A stretch of 64,000 nucleotides of DNA from assembly GCA_004352715.1 (NCBI GenBank), contig SCFE01000057.1, positions 1,388,204 to 1,452,203 on the forward strand, in the 5' to 3' direction. The translations under genes and the position numbers were made by a program. The first letter of the stretch is position 1, and each line of letters begins with the position of its first letter. Origin of the DNA: Hofstenia miamia (taxonomy: Eukaryota; Xenacoelomorpha; Acoela). Positions 47,813-60,285 of the stretch are shown in pieces. Under the pieces are notes generated by a model. The model was not told the DNA's origin. It ran no database searches and saw nothing but the letters and a program-made list of their open reading frames with translations.

Positions 47813-48494
47813 CAGGGATCGTTAGATTTTAATCGCGATTAATCGTATGAAAAAAAATTTTGGCGATAGATTAATCGTAATCGCTGCTGCCAGGAGATTA
47901 ATAATCGCGATTAATCGTAGATTAATCTACTTCTGATTAAAAATATCCAAATTACAATATATCAATTGAAAGATATTCAAAATAGAAAATATCAACTATT
48001 ATTGTTATTTGAGATTATTTCCTGAAGTCATTTTACTCCACATGTGCTTGTTAGGGTAAAGAAATGTTGGATCTCTAAGTCGAGGGGTAATAAACGATTT
48101 TGGAAATCAGATAGAGCATATCCAGCTTTGCTGAACAGTCTCTCAACCTGATTAGAAGTTGGCTTGATAAAATCGAGGATCTTTATATATAGAATTAGGC
48201 GACATCCGACGCTTCCTAAGTATGCTAGATGCCTAATCATCACGCTCTTCTTCTATGTCCGGTGTTAAGGTTTTCTTTTGTAAAACATATGACCGACACG
48301 AAGAGTGGCCATAGATAAGATATCAAACCAAAAATGACGACACGTAACTGAATGCATAAGCATCAACTTAATTAGAATAATCTAGATTAATCGAGCACGC
48401 TGTTTACGATTAATCTACTTGACCAGAACGATAGATTAATCTATCCGATTAATCTCGATTAATCGTGTTGACGATTAATCATGTTGGATCCCTG
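47813..48494 (-). mobile_element. Deleted hAT element with ATTAATCG words and a transposase tail
   Basis: The termini CAGGGATC and GATCCCTG are exact inverted repeats 682 bp apart. Both flanking 8-mers (atgcaaat, tttactac) fit the hAT target consensus nTnnnnAn but are not identical. ATTAATCG/CGATTAAT words crowd both ends. On the minus strand 48243-48028 reads VERLFSKAGYALSDFQNRL followed by LPLDLEIQHFF, the C-terminal dimerisation domain (hAT family C-terminal) including the conserved RLFSKAG. The N-terminal and catalytic parts are absent, so this is an internally deleted, non-autonomous copy. Confidence 0.85.
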
Positions 48495-48696
48495 TTTACT
48501 ACATCTCTATATATACTTAAAATTTATTAAAAATTAATTCCATAAAAATCAAAAGCAAATTATTGCTAAAAATAAAAAGTATAAAACTTCAAACAACATG
48601 TAATTTTCAAAACTATACATATATATATATATATATATTTGTGTGTGTGATGGTGTATTGATTAGCATTATTCGAAATTATTATTATTATTGTTAA
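48495..48696. other. AT-rich spacer with TA and TTA microsatellites
   Basis: Holds a TA/TG array (48619-48650) and a TTA array (48679-48690) just before the MITE at 48697. No gene. Confidence 0.7.
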
Positions 48697-49227
48697 GGTG
48701 TGTTCCCACTATCGACTTTTATCAGCAGATTTTAATCGAAAATGCAATTATTTTCGTTCACATTGGCGATTTTTTATCATTCGATTTTTTATCAGAAAAT
48801 GCGGAGTTGGAAGAGCGTTCAGACTATCGATTTTTTATCAGATGATAAATTATCATCTTTTGATTGACAGTAAGAAAAACAACAAAATCTGTTTATGGAT
48901 TGGTTTGACTTGGAATGTAAACAATGTTTACATATTTTGAAGTTGAAATATTTCAACGACAATAATTTACGTTTTGGAAGTCTGTTCCCTACTTGAGAAG
49001 TAAGCAATTAGTTTCAAGTAGCTATTCGACTATTTTCATACTATCGACTTTTATCAGCTGATAAATTATCAGATGACAGTAATTTGGCTGTTTTGCCAAA
49101 AAATCGGATGGCGCGTTCAGACTATCGACTTTTATCAGCCGATAAAAAAGCAGATAGAGTGTTCACACTATCAACTTTTATCACCGATTTCTTGACAGAT
49201 GATAAAAGTCGATAGTGGGAACACACG
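48697..49227. mobile_element. 531 bp MITE with ATCGACTTTTATCAG words
   Basis: The inverted termini share a perfect 27-base match (48698-48724 against 49200-49226) starting GTGTGTTCCCACTATCGACT. TTAA stands left of the element and TTTA right of it, as in the 40629-41184 element, whose termini also begin GGTG-GTT. Inside, ACTATCGACTTTTATCAG, GATAAATTATCA and GTTCACACTATC recur in both orientations. There is no transposase; the open frames 48698-48940 and 48819-49007 are by-products of the words. Confidence 0.85.
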
Positions 49228-49231
49228 TTTA

Positions 49232-51920
49232 GGCACGTATTAGCAAAGGAGGAAGCTTTTTCCACAATTCTATTTCTGAATTTCTATTTCATTTTTGTGA
49301 TAGAAGCAAAGGTTGCATATTGGTGTTTGTATTTGTGAGTCCCCAATGTTTTGAGATTTAATATGACGAATAACTGGAAAAATTTATTTGTTTTAGCGAT
49401 CATACAAAATTTTAAACCAAAATTATTCATATTTCTCTTTGATCCCAAACTGTAGGAATTTTTGTTAAATTTGAATTTTTTCAAAGAAATGCTCAATACT
49501 TAAAAACTATTATAGACATTTGCACATCAACAAGGCTTTGGTGATATATCAAAAGAAAAAGAGTAGCCGAAGTTATTTGTTGCTGATGTTTCTGTGATGG
49601 ATAGCACTGGGAAGAATTTGCATGTATCCTAAAGAAATTGAAATTTCCATTGAAAAAAAGTTAATATACTTGCCACTAATTCCACACAAAGATATTTTTT
49701 CACAAACGTTCAATATTACATTGCAAAATGTGTGTGACATTATTTCTAAATTTAATTATAGGCTTGGAGTCATTGTTCTAATGTTGTTTAAAAAAATTGT
49801 CTTTATTTTCACACTGATCGGTTTTAAGATGGAAATCCTTTATAGCAATTCTCTTGATTCTGGATCACTGGGAATTGCTTCCTTCTATTAATGATATAAT
49901 TGATTATTTTGTATCTACATCCACACATTGATGAAATTTCTTCCTCAAATGTACAGTATATCTTGCAACAGTGTCAAAAAAAACATTTATTTAGCGTATT
50001 AAAATGTACTAATGACTTTAAGAATTCTCATTATTCTTCTAAATTTAGAAGGCAAAAGTTATTTAGTTTTAAAAGAAAGACTAATGCTAAAACTGATCAT
50101 GAATTTTTTCATAGATCATGTAGACAGGCAAATTATTTATATTGTAAATATAACATCAATATTTTTAGCAAAGAAAGGAAAACTATAAAAATAAATACCC
50201 ATCATCAGTTCAATGAGTTCTTAAATAATTAATATGGTGAAACTCCAACTTACAAAAGATATTTAGTATTTTGAGTTAAAAATAATAAGTACACTTGAGT
50301 CAAGCGGCATAATTGTTTGAACAAATGGTTTTTTTCAGTTTGAACGTAATATTGTGAACATTTTCATCATTTATAGAAAACTTTCGAAAAAACGAATATC
50401 TGTTTTTATGAACATAAGCTAAGCAACGAAAGTAGATCAAATAAATGTAATAAATCAATTAGAAAAAATTATCCTAGCCTTACCACTTGAAAACATTTGG
50501 TCTCCAACGTTATTAAGAGTTTCGAGAATCCTTTATATGAGCATATTTATGGGTAAATGTGGTCTTTTAAATTTTTGTGATATAAACTTATTGATGTGGC
50601 TGAGGGATATAAAATCCTGCTATTTTTCAATAAGAAATTCGGTTTTAGTATACATATTCAAATTCTTCCCATACCTAGTGTTTAAGATAATTAAGCGGTC
50701 TAAAACCCTTAAGCCAATTTTTTCTGTAAATTTACAACTCAAGTCTTGTTCAGACATCCCTAAGCAATATGGTGACTTTGCACTAGCTAAAGGGAAAATA
50801 AAAGAGGACAAAATTATAAATCCTGTGATGTCTTCAGATTCTAGGTATTTTATTAGTTCTGGAGTTGTAAGCGTTTAAAAGTTTTTGCGAAATTATTAAA
50901 GTTTGTGTGACGAACTTAGGCAAATTTAGCTTAAATATATAATAATGAAATTGAAGAATATAAAAAATTATCAGTTCAGGTGTTATCATTATTCTAGAAT
51001 GGCAAAGCCGTGCACTGCAATGAAATTCATTTCTTGGGCTTCTATTTTTATTAAAATTTGTAGATTTTGAACTACTAATGTACTTATTTTTCTAATTTTA
51101 TTGAATTACTTGGAATTTTCTTGTTTTTAAGATGAAACTATAAATTTAAAAAAATTCTTTATGAGTATTAAGCCAAACCCGGTGATTGTTGAAAAATAAC
51201 TGCAGTTTAATAGTCCAAATCGGAATTTTTCAATGAATTATAAGTACTTTAGTTAAAAAAATTTAGCCTATTAAATAGAGATTTCAATGAAGTTATCGTA
51301 TTCCAATAATTCGCACATTCGTGAACAAAAATATTTTAAAGTCTATATTGAATCATCAAAACATATCCTTTATTAAATCTTGAAATTTAAGCTGAAAACG
51401 ATAATTAGGAGTGACATCAACAGTAAGCATCTGAGGAAGTGTCAAAATAAATGCTAAGAGCCTTACCACCCGTAGCTCCTCAGTAAAAACAGAATTATTT
51501 CCAGATAATTGCATTCATTCTTTTTGACTTTATGCGTCAGCATGCTGTTAGCCAATGTAACTATCAAAAATAATTCTCAGGCTCAATATGAATTTTCTTT
51601 TCAAGAGAGCACAGTAACTCATCTTTACAATAATAATTTCTAGGTTTTTTAAAATGTGAATCTTTCAAAAGTAAAAATGGTGAAAATATTGGCAACATAT
51701 AAATTGTGAAACTAGTGAGGAACAAGCAGCATTCTGTTTTACATTTTTAAAGATTTTTAAATGCTAAATTTGAATATTCGACTTATAAAGTATATAAACT
51801 GTAATAATGAATTACTCGCATTTTTTGGCAGATTGATGAAAAATGGAATCAAATTGGAAGTTACCCAATTAACTCCTTTCTAAGTATCCGAAGACAGAGA
51901 ATTGTTTTGAAATCATGCGA
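49232..51920. other. Unassigned stretch with several medium open frames
   Basis: Plus-strand open frames at 49622-49891, 49900-50232 and 50537-50878 (89, 110 and 113 codons) follow each other and are longer than most in this AT-rich window. None resembles a family I know. The first is Ile/Leu/Phe-rich with a possible membrane segment, and the second is Lys/His/Ser-rich. They could be pieces of one decayed element ORF. No splice or promoter evidence supports a gene. Confidence 0.3.
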
Positions 51921-51924
51921 ATCC

Positions 51925-52375
51925 ACTTGGAGTGTTATTAACCTGAAGGCACAGTTAACGAAGCACATCTTTTGGAGCGTTAAGTCTACATCACTCGCCT
52001 CAGTTCATGACACTGCTAAGTTCTTATCCTATGCGGATGAGACAAGCTCGGGAGGCATGTATTCCTATTAATGGGGACAAGTCTGTCGAATTGATTTTCA
52101 ACTGCTTTATTTTCACAAAGGTAGTCTAAAAGAAAGATGCAATGTTACTCCTGTAACGATGAATCTAAAGCACTGCAAGCGGATTTGAAATTCGAGAATC
52201 ATGTCGATGATTTGCTTGCTGCTTTTACTAGGAGGCAATTTCTCTTATGGTTAATCGCAAGAATACTGGTTTTTCGGCTCATGACATAAATCAATTATTT
52301 GAAGCTTCGTTTTTATCTATAAAAAATATGGTTTAATATTTTATGGAGTTTAGACCAAACTAAACCTAACAAAAT
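51925..52375 (+). pseudogene. LINE reverse transcriptase fragment (fourth LINE)
   Basis: On the + strand shifted frames give TAKFLSYADETSS (the YADD-type box with E in place of the second D) and then LQADLKFENHVDDLLAAFTR and NQLFEASFLS-like thumb sequence. This is the order palm-thumb of CR1/Jockey-type enzymes. Only about 450 bp is recognisable, with several stops. Confidence 0.6.
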
Positions 52376-52699
52376 AAATTTAATAAAATGGTGGAGTATA
52401 ATATAATAGTATGAAAACAAATATCTCCAGATTGCCCAACTGATCATTTATGAAAGTAGCTTTCACTCTAAACACGTCTATATCTTACCATGACAAAAAT
52501 TTTGACGGAGCTTAAAAAATGTATTCTATGGAGTGCAGGCTAGTGCTTAAGGTAGCTTAGAATAATCTAAATAAAGATTAGTTTTGAAAACGACAACTTG
52601 TTACCCAAACACATATAAAATAGGCTTTAAAACCTTTAACTGTGGTTTGTAATTAATGTCAATGTTGTCAACGTTATTGAATAACCCAGCATGATCTAA

Positions 52700-52800
52700 A
52701 TTAAAGAAAAGCCTTCCACCCGACCCAGACCCGACAAAAAGCTGACCTAACTCGCCCTGCAGGTCGGGTGGACCCACTTCCACTTCCACCACTGCTTGAT
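52700..52800. repeat. ACCCGACCC-word cluster
   Basis: CACCCGACCCAGACCCGAC and a facing GGTCGGGTGG lie within 60 bases, followed by CCACTTCCACTTCCACCACTG, whose complement starts CAGTGGTGG as a hAT terminus might. Probably a small or truncated non-autonomous element; the other end was not found. Flanking DNA (52.4-53.4 kb) holds nothing else I recognise. Confidence 0.4.
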
Positions 52801-53427
52801 GTGATGTAAGCTAGGGTCTTTCATGTTTTGATCACGTTTGAACAACCTGATGTGGTGCAATTTTTGGATTAAATGCTACTGCGCAAACAAAATTTTAAAA
52901 TCGGTTGAATTTTAGATCCTCCTCGAAATTTATGAAATTTTGCACTTAATATTGCTGTAATTTGGGAAATTCTCTGTTATCAAATATGTAATTTATTACA
53001 TTCTTGCTTTTTTGCACCTCAAAGCCAAAATCGACTTAATTATCGATGATAAAACGTCTTAGGAATTTTCAGGAAGTCATTAAGTCTTTTATGACGTCAT
53101 CATGGCATTTGGGAAATCCTCTAACGCCCTTTATCCAAAAGGTTTAATTTTAAATGTTGTACTTCTTATTAAGTTAAGCAATTGTATTTTTCTTAGATTC
53201 ATAGATTACTGATGAAATCAGAGCACTAGTGTTTGGTCTGAAATCAAGTATGTTACCATAATATTTCGACATGTTTGCAGGTGAAGATTAAAAAATATAA
53301 GTTCAATTTACAGTACAAAATCATATATTAATAAAAGAACGTTTTAATGACCTCATGAATGCCTGAACTTTGTTAAGACATTCCAATAATGATATTTTGA
53401 TCGATTTAATCTCTAAGTGCTTATATA

Positions 53428-53433
53428 TGTATT

Positions 53434-53459
<26 letters not shown>
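53428..53459. repeat. (TA)n microsatellite
   Basis: TA alternation close to the 3' end of the fifth LINE remnant. Confidence 0.9.
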
Positions 53460-53464
<5 letters not shown>

Positions 53465-53499
53465 ATAAATAAATATATAAATATATATATTTTAAAGAA

Positions 53500-56045
53500 A
53501 TAAATAAATGCAATGGTCAAAGTAACATACAAACAAATAAACAAACAATAATCGCATAGCAAGCAAATGAAGTTTGAATATATAACCTTTTAGACTTTGG
53601 TACTTAAAGGGGAAGTACTTTGCTAACTGGAAAAAAAATGAAAGAATTAGTTTCACAGTATTCCATGCAGCTGTTGATTCTCGATGGGAACGCAACATAT
53701 ATTTTAGTTGACGCGGATTTGGTAATAGATAGTGCAGTAGATAATTACTGTTTTGCATGCGCCGCCAAAGATTATTCCATATATTGTCACGGCGGTGTTC
53801 TGAAGTATCAGTGCAAAGTACCTGACATACCTCTTCATATTTCATATTGGGCAATATAAGTCGAAATACGCGTTTCTATATTCGTTCTATTTTTAGTGAT
53901 TGTGCCTTAGTAATTGGTGTACGCCAGATAGGAGCACAATATTCCGAAATTGATCGAATAATAGATGAATACATCATGAATGCCTCCTTAACTTCTAATT
54001 CCATGTCGTATTACTAATCTTATGAAATATATTCGTTAATAAAATGGTTTGTATTTATACCACTTAAGATTTGATTAGAAAATGATACCTAATAGCTTCA
54101 CACTATTACACCGCTTTACCTCAATTTCATCATAGTGTAGTTCACTTGGATTTTCTAAGTTTTTAAGAAATGAAGTGGTCAATTCTTGACATTTACTAGG
54201 GTGAAGGGACATCAAATAAGATTGGCTCCACTTGGTATCTTCTTTCAGAATATCATGTGCTTTGATTTCTTTGTTTTTACTGACGTGGTATCATCCACAT
54301 ATTTAAGTCTATTCGGGTTTTTTGATAGTAGGCTGTTAATCAAAAGTAAAAAGAGCGGGGGCCCCGCTTAATGCCTTGTGGCACATCTGCAATGATGCAT
54401 TTCCAAGACGATAGGGTTCCATCTAGTAAATGCACTCTCTGTTTTCTATTAGTCAGTAATGAAAGTATCCAATTTAGAGTATACATGTATGTGCTTAAGT
54501 TTAGATTCCAAAAGTTTTTCTTTGAGAAGTGGGTGGCTTAGTAAATCAAATGCCTTCTTATAATCAAACATAAGTGCGTGTATATAGCAACTTCCTTTAT
54601 CAAGAGATTCATACAATTTATGCAAAATATCTATTAGTGCTAAACATGTAGATTTATGAGTAACTGCTCCAAATATCTGCGGGTCTAGAATTTTGGGCTT
54701 AAGTTCTTTTTTCCAAAACAATGTCTTCAATAATCTTTCCTATTTGATGAGTCATTGATAATGGTTGAATATCTCTCACAAGTGAAGAAATGACCTTATT
54801 TTTTGGTACACATGTATCATTTGCAGCGGTAAACGGTGTTGCACATGATAACTTTAGAGATATATTAATTATAGATGCGTAATATTTTTGAATTCAATTA
54901 GGAAGAGTCACTCCATCAATGTCTGGTCCAGCTGTTTTTTTATAGGATAGTAAATTGAGGTTTTTGTAGATTTCTTACTCAGTGACTTGTAGTGGATTGT
55001 CATGAGCATTATTAGGTAATCTTTCGTAGTTGGTACTTGGGTCGTAATTTTTTGCTACATTTGCAAGTTCTTCGTTAATAAGGTTTGCCAAATCAATTTG
55101 AGAATACTGTAATGTATTTGTGGCTATTGGTAACATTTTACTCCTTTCACCACTATTTATTCCTGAAAAGCGTTTACTGATTTTCACCATCTCCTTGAAT
55201 AGTTTCTTTGAAAGATTTAATTTTTTGGTTGTAAAAGTGTTTCTTCTTAGCTGTAACTGCACGGTTAATAAAGTTGCGAAACTTTCTGAAATCTTTTATC
55301 CGTCATGTTTGAGCCCAAGTTGACATCTCTCAATAAGTTTTCGTGATTTTTCTTCAAACCAAGACTTATCATTTGATTTCATTTCAACCATGATTTTTGG
55401 AAAACAGGTATCAATTGTTACTATCATGTAATGAGCAAATTCTTGCCATGATTCTGAAAATTTAGTACATATAAGTATAGTTGAAATTTGTTTCTGTCAA
55501 TATTGTACCAAAAGACATTCTTTTAGCTTCGTCTCTGATTGTTCTCCGCATGAATTGGCTTACACTTGGTTTGTTACTTGTTTCCAAACTTTTCAGGCCT
55601 ATGCGTAAATGTTAACTTCCTCCAAGATTTGGAAGAGGCTGGGGTAGCATAAAAACGGATTTCCTGTTAATAAAAATATTTTAAAATATTTTACCACAGT
55701 TGTGGGAAAATCTACCAATTGTTGTACTTGGTATTCTCTAATGAGGAAATTAGTTTTCATTTCATTGAAATCACCAGCTAGAATAATGATATCATTAGTG
55801 AATTTATGGGTAACGAAATCCAAACTTTCACGTGGATAGCTTTTAAATTCCTTTTCATGTTCTTTATCCCAGTGAGGGTGGTAAACTACACAAACTATGT
55901 ATCCACTTACATTGCTTGTGCTCAGTTGGGTATAAATCGTAACCATGCATTTTCAATTGAAGGCTCATTGTTCTCAAATGGAATTCTTTTATCTTTGGAT
56001 TTCGTTCTATCGTTACGCTCAATATGATAACCAGATATATTAACT
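53500..56045 (-). mobile_element. Near-complete but broken LINE (fifth LINE): endonuclease, reverse transcriptase, tail
   Basis: From 56045 downwards on the minus strand: an AP endonuclease start (GYHIERNDRTKSK, then 55946-55599 with VVYHPHW and AGDFNEMKTN); a linker (55262-54975); reverse transcriptase (54730-54449 with FGAVTHKSTCLALIDIL and MFDYKKAFDLLSH, then LLFLLINSLLS and the YVDDTT box near 54300); and a C-terminal tail (53854-53640, YEEVCQVLCTDTSEHRRDNI, LLHYLLPNPRQL). The domain order is that of a CR1/L2-type element. Frameshifts separate the parts. It begins at a TA tract (56061-56095), so the 5' end is probably truncated there. Confidence 0.82.
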
Positions 56046-56056
56046 GCTTCTATCGG

Positions 56057-56060
<4 letters not shown>

Positions 56061-56095
<35 letters not shown>
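56061..56095. repeat. (TA)n microsatellite
   Basis: TA alternation at the 5' edge of the fifth LINE remnant. Confidence 0.95.
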
Positions 56096-56099
<4 letters not shown>

Positions 56100-56101
<2 letters not shown>

Positions 56102-59100
56102 AACGTAGACTTAAGAATGAAATTTATATACTTACACTATTTTTATCATTGGCAACAATGCCTAACAACGAAATTAATTATTAATTGAATTCTAAAAAGC
56201 AATGTAAACTTCTAGCAATTTCTACATTTGAAACAAAATATTGTTTTTCTTTATTACACGTAAGTTATGAATTGTCAAGTGGTGGTCACTGACAAAACAC
56301 GACTTGTTTCAGTCGAGCCTAGTTGTTTCCACATTGAGAACAACTAATTATGAATAACAAATTAGTATGAGAGCCACAAAGACATCCACTAACTTATTAT
56401 TTGTGTTTGGCTAAATAAAGTATTCTGTGTTGAGAAATTAAGAATATTCATATTATTAAATTTAACATCAAAGCATCAAGGATTTCTGAAAAATTGTCTA
56501 GCTGTCGAAAATGGCATATTCACGAAATACTCTCACGCTTTAAGATGACATTTCACAGAAATAAAATCAATTATGGCGACGCAAATTAAAATTGTTTGCT
56601 AATAATTAAGTTTCGGTTTCTGGTTTGTGTTTTCGAATTTACATAGACTGTTAATGTTGAGGAAAAGGCAAAGTTATACATCATTATGGACATTCATTGT
56701 TTCCCAAGTTTGAATCCGAAGAACTATGATTCACATAACTGCATTAATTATACAACTAAAAGTATAGGCTTTCACTCCCGAATTCTGCGTTGCAATCTCA
56801 TTTTTAGTACTTTAGATTTCAAACTTATAAGTATAGAAGCATGACATGTATTATGATTCAGGAAACACTGCAAGAGATTAGTCCAGTGTGAGCAAAACCA
56901 ATAAAAAGTTTCCGAACATTTTTCTATACACATATATCGCCTTCGTATCATCGTGACTTTAAATTTTAACATTAAGCGGGAGGTAAATGCATCTTCTCTA
57001 GTTAAAAAGAAAAGAAAGGTATTGAATTACAACTTACAAGCAACTCTCTTATGCAGCCCAAAAAATCTTTAAATTTTAAACAAAAATAATGAAGTTTATT
57101 TTGTGCGCAATGGCATTTAAGAAAAATATTTTTGTGAAAATTTAGGACAACATATTAAACGTAGAACAAATTAGTGACGAATGTACGCTTATATTCCGTT
57201 GCAACATCAAACCAGTCAAATGTGTCTTGAAATGAAAGCAACCCTCAAACTTACAATGAGGAGTCATTCAATCTCTTAAACGTTTTTTCTTATTAAAACA
57301 ACTTTTACTTTCTACTTTTGACATCCATTTTTGTAAAAAATAAAACATTTAACACTTGTAATTAAAAGCGGAAACTGAATTGGGAGAATTCCTTAAATGC
57401 TTCGAACAAAATGGCGATTTAATTTTTTAAAGTTGTTCTACAGAGGTTAAATGTGAATTTCCGATATTCTCAGAAAATCTCCATGAGCTTAAGTTTAGTT
57501 TCTAGCAGCATTTAAAACAGTTTCTTTACCTATATTAGAGAAATATTTTTACTAATTTGTATATATTTACATTAATTTTTTTAATGTACATTTAGATTAA
57601 ATGTTATTTTTGAAATAATAATTCTTACAACATGATAACAAAGTAACTCGAAAAAATTTAGAAAATCTATTTTTGTAAAATGTATGTAAAATTTTCTTAA
57701 ACGTTTTATCAGGTTGAGAGGATTTTCGTTTAGTACTTGAATTTATTTCTTGCTATTACTTTGCATTAACGTTAGGCGGTAATGGAAATAAGGTACTTTC
57801 ATCCGTTCCCCAATGAATTGTTGGCACTAATTCAAAATTGAAGATCTTAATGCATTTAATTATTGCGGATCAATACTCCAAATTCGAAAAAACAGCTTGA
57901 ATTTCACCACATTAAGAACCTAAATTAAAAAAATTTAAGCAAATATGAGAACCCCAAATATATGTATATTCATTTTAGTCTTTGAATAATCTACAATTGC
58001 ACATCTTTATACCTACATACATGTAGACATAAATTTCGACATTTTTGAATGTTTTTATTGCATTATTATACATTAGTTTTGCAGGTACTTACATATGTAG
58101 AGTCATGATCACTGTATTTTCATCACCCAAATTTTTTTTTCAAATATGCACCACTTACAGGTTCAACATGTCAAATATTTTCAAATCTTGAAATTTTAAA
58201 AGACTAATCGATTATAATTATTTTAAATTTGCTTTTTTACATTTATGAAATATTTTTGTGTGCTTATTCTATCAATATTTTTGATCGAGACAGGTCAGGG
58301 ATTAGTGTTAGATAGGTCCGGTCGGGTTGGGTCAAACTGCGTACTATTGCTAAACAGGTTCTTTTTGGGTGGCGGTTCAAAAATAATTGACCCGTTTCCC
58401 ATTCTCATCTAAATAGAAATGAAATATTTCATTTTCGTTGAACTTTACATATTTTAATATTAAAGATTGATTAGTAAAAATATGAGCACATTTAATTTTT
58501 AACTTGATGAAGCAACTTTAACTTGCAAAAAAAGGTTTTGAATATACGCATATTTTGTATTCGTTTATTAATATAAAGATCTTAAAGATATAAATGCACC
58601 AAAAATTCGCAATGAATTGAAAATTATATTCATTTTCCAATGACGAACTATCGGCATTCTAAAAAACAAGTGATTCATTTCTTTATTATATGACATCATT
58701 CTGAATAGGCATGTAACCTTAAAATGTCAAACTTGAGCTATTTATTGAACAGATTCATCTAAGGCTATTTAAATAAAAGAAAACCTTTTTACCATCTCAA
58801 AAGATAACGTATTTTTATTTTAGTGTTTAATTATTTGATATTCTGCTCCAGCCAATGAAATTCATTTAATTGCACATATTGATTATTCACTGATGTTAGT
58901 AATTCATTACTTGTTTTAAAAAAATCAAAATAATTTTTAAACTTGCAAATTATTCAACGTCTGAGTTTTTATGTTTCTTGTAATATGTGCTAGAGTAACA
59001 TCTTCCAGGTCGACCTGTTGATATTTTTTAGTTGCAAATTCCATTAAATAACAAAACAATAAATTGAATAAAGCATAGAAAACGAACAGTTCCAATTAAT

Positions 59101-59871
59101 AGGGTTTATTTATTAACTTAATTTTTTCAAATACCAATAAAATTTTCTTATTTACACTACATGATAATGATAACTGAAAAATACCAAAAAACAGAAAAAA
59201 ACTATTACTTTATTTAAAATCCAATTTGTGAGCATTACTCGCGTGTCAATTTCTTGTGTATTTGCATGTTGTTAACAGATACAAAAGGGAAATTTTTCAT
59301 TCAAAATATTATTGAATAATAAATCATCGTGTACCAATTAATAGTTAAAATTCTTATGCATTCATTCAAATTTCAAGGAAGTCAGGATTTAAGGAATTTG
59401 ACGAATGCTTATGTAACTCAAATGCAATTATAAGTACACACTATACCACATGTGTAGCCATCAGGTCAGAGATCGCTTGAAGTAGGATATTTTATGGTGG
59501 GACGGTCGAAACGAATTGGGGAGACTATGTGACTAATTATGAAAGACTTAATTATATTTTAAATAATTTTCTTCATCCATTTTTTTCTTTAGTAAAGGTA
59601 AAACCACTGAAACTATACTTGCAACTACAATTAAAAACATTGTTATGCAAATATTATATTTTGGTTTGTACCCACATAATGAACTTTAGAAAGTGATTGG
59701 TTTAAAACATTATTCATATAATTAGGTAAATGTAAATATATAGTTATTTGAAAGAGCAACTAGCATTGCTTAACAGCTTATATTATTACTAATATAATTT
59801 TAAATATCTTCAAGTATTAATACATTTTTGTACTAGTTTCCACCCCAAAGATTATAGCTCTATAGCGATCT

Positions 59872-59917
<46 letters not shown>

Positions 59918-60247
59918 GTAATTACCAATTGATGTTATTTGCACTTATTTTGTGAACTTTAAAAATTTTTATTCTTTAGAAATAAATTTGTCACATATAA
60001 ACAACCAAATCATTAATTGTTCGGCTAATTAAATAATGTTGAGAAATTGTATATCATAGTACAATGGTATATCTGCATAATCGCACAGAACGCACTTCAA
60101 CACACAATACAACACATGTGTGTTTATGAGATTAAACAAAGTTTTCCCATTTATTACTTATTAAACATTAATACTATTAAATAATAAACTTTTAATCACC
60201 ATTGAAGAGCAAATGACCTGAGTAATAGGATCATTACATTTAAATTT

Positions 60248-60285
<38 letters not shown>

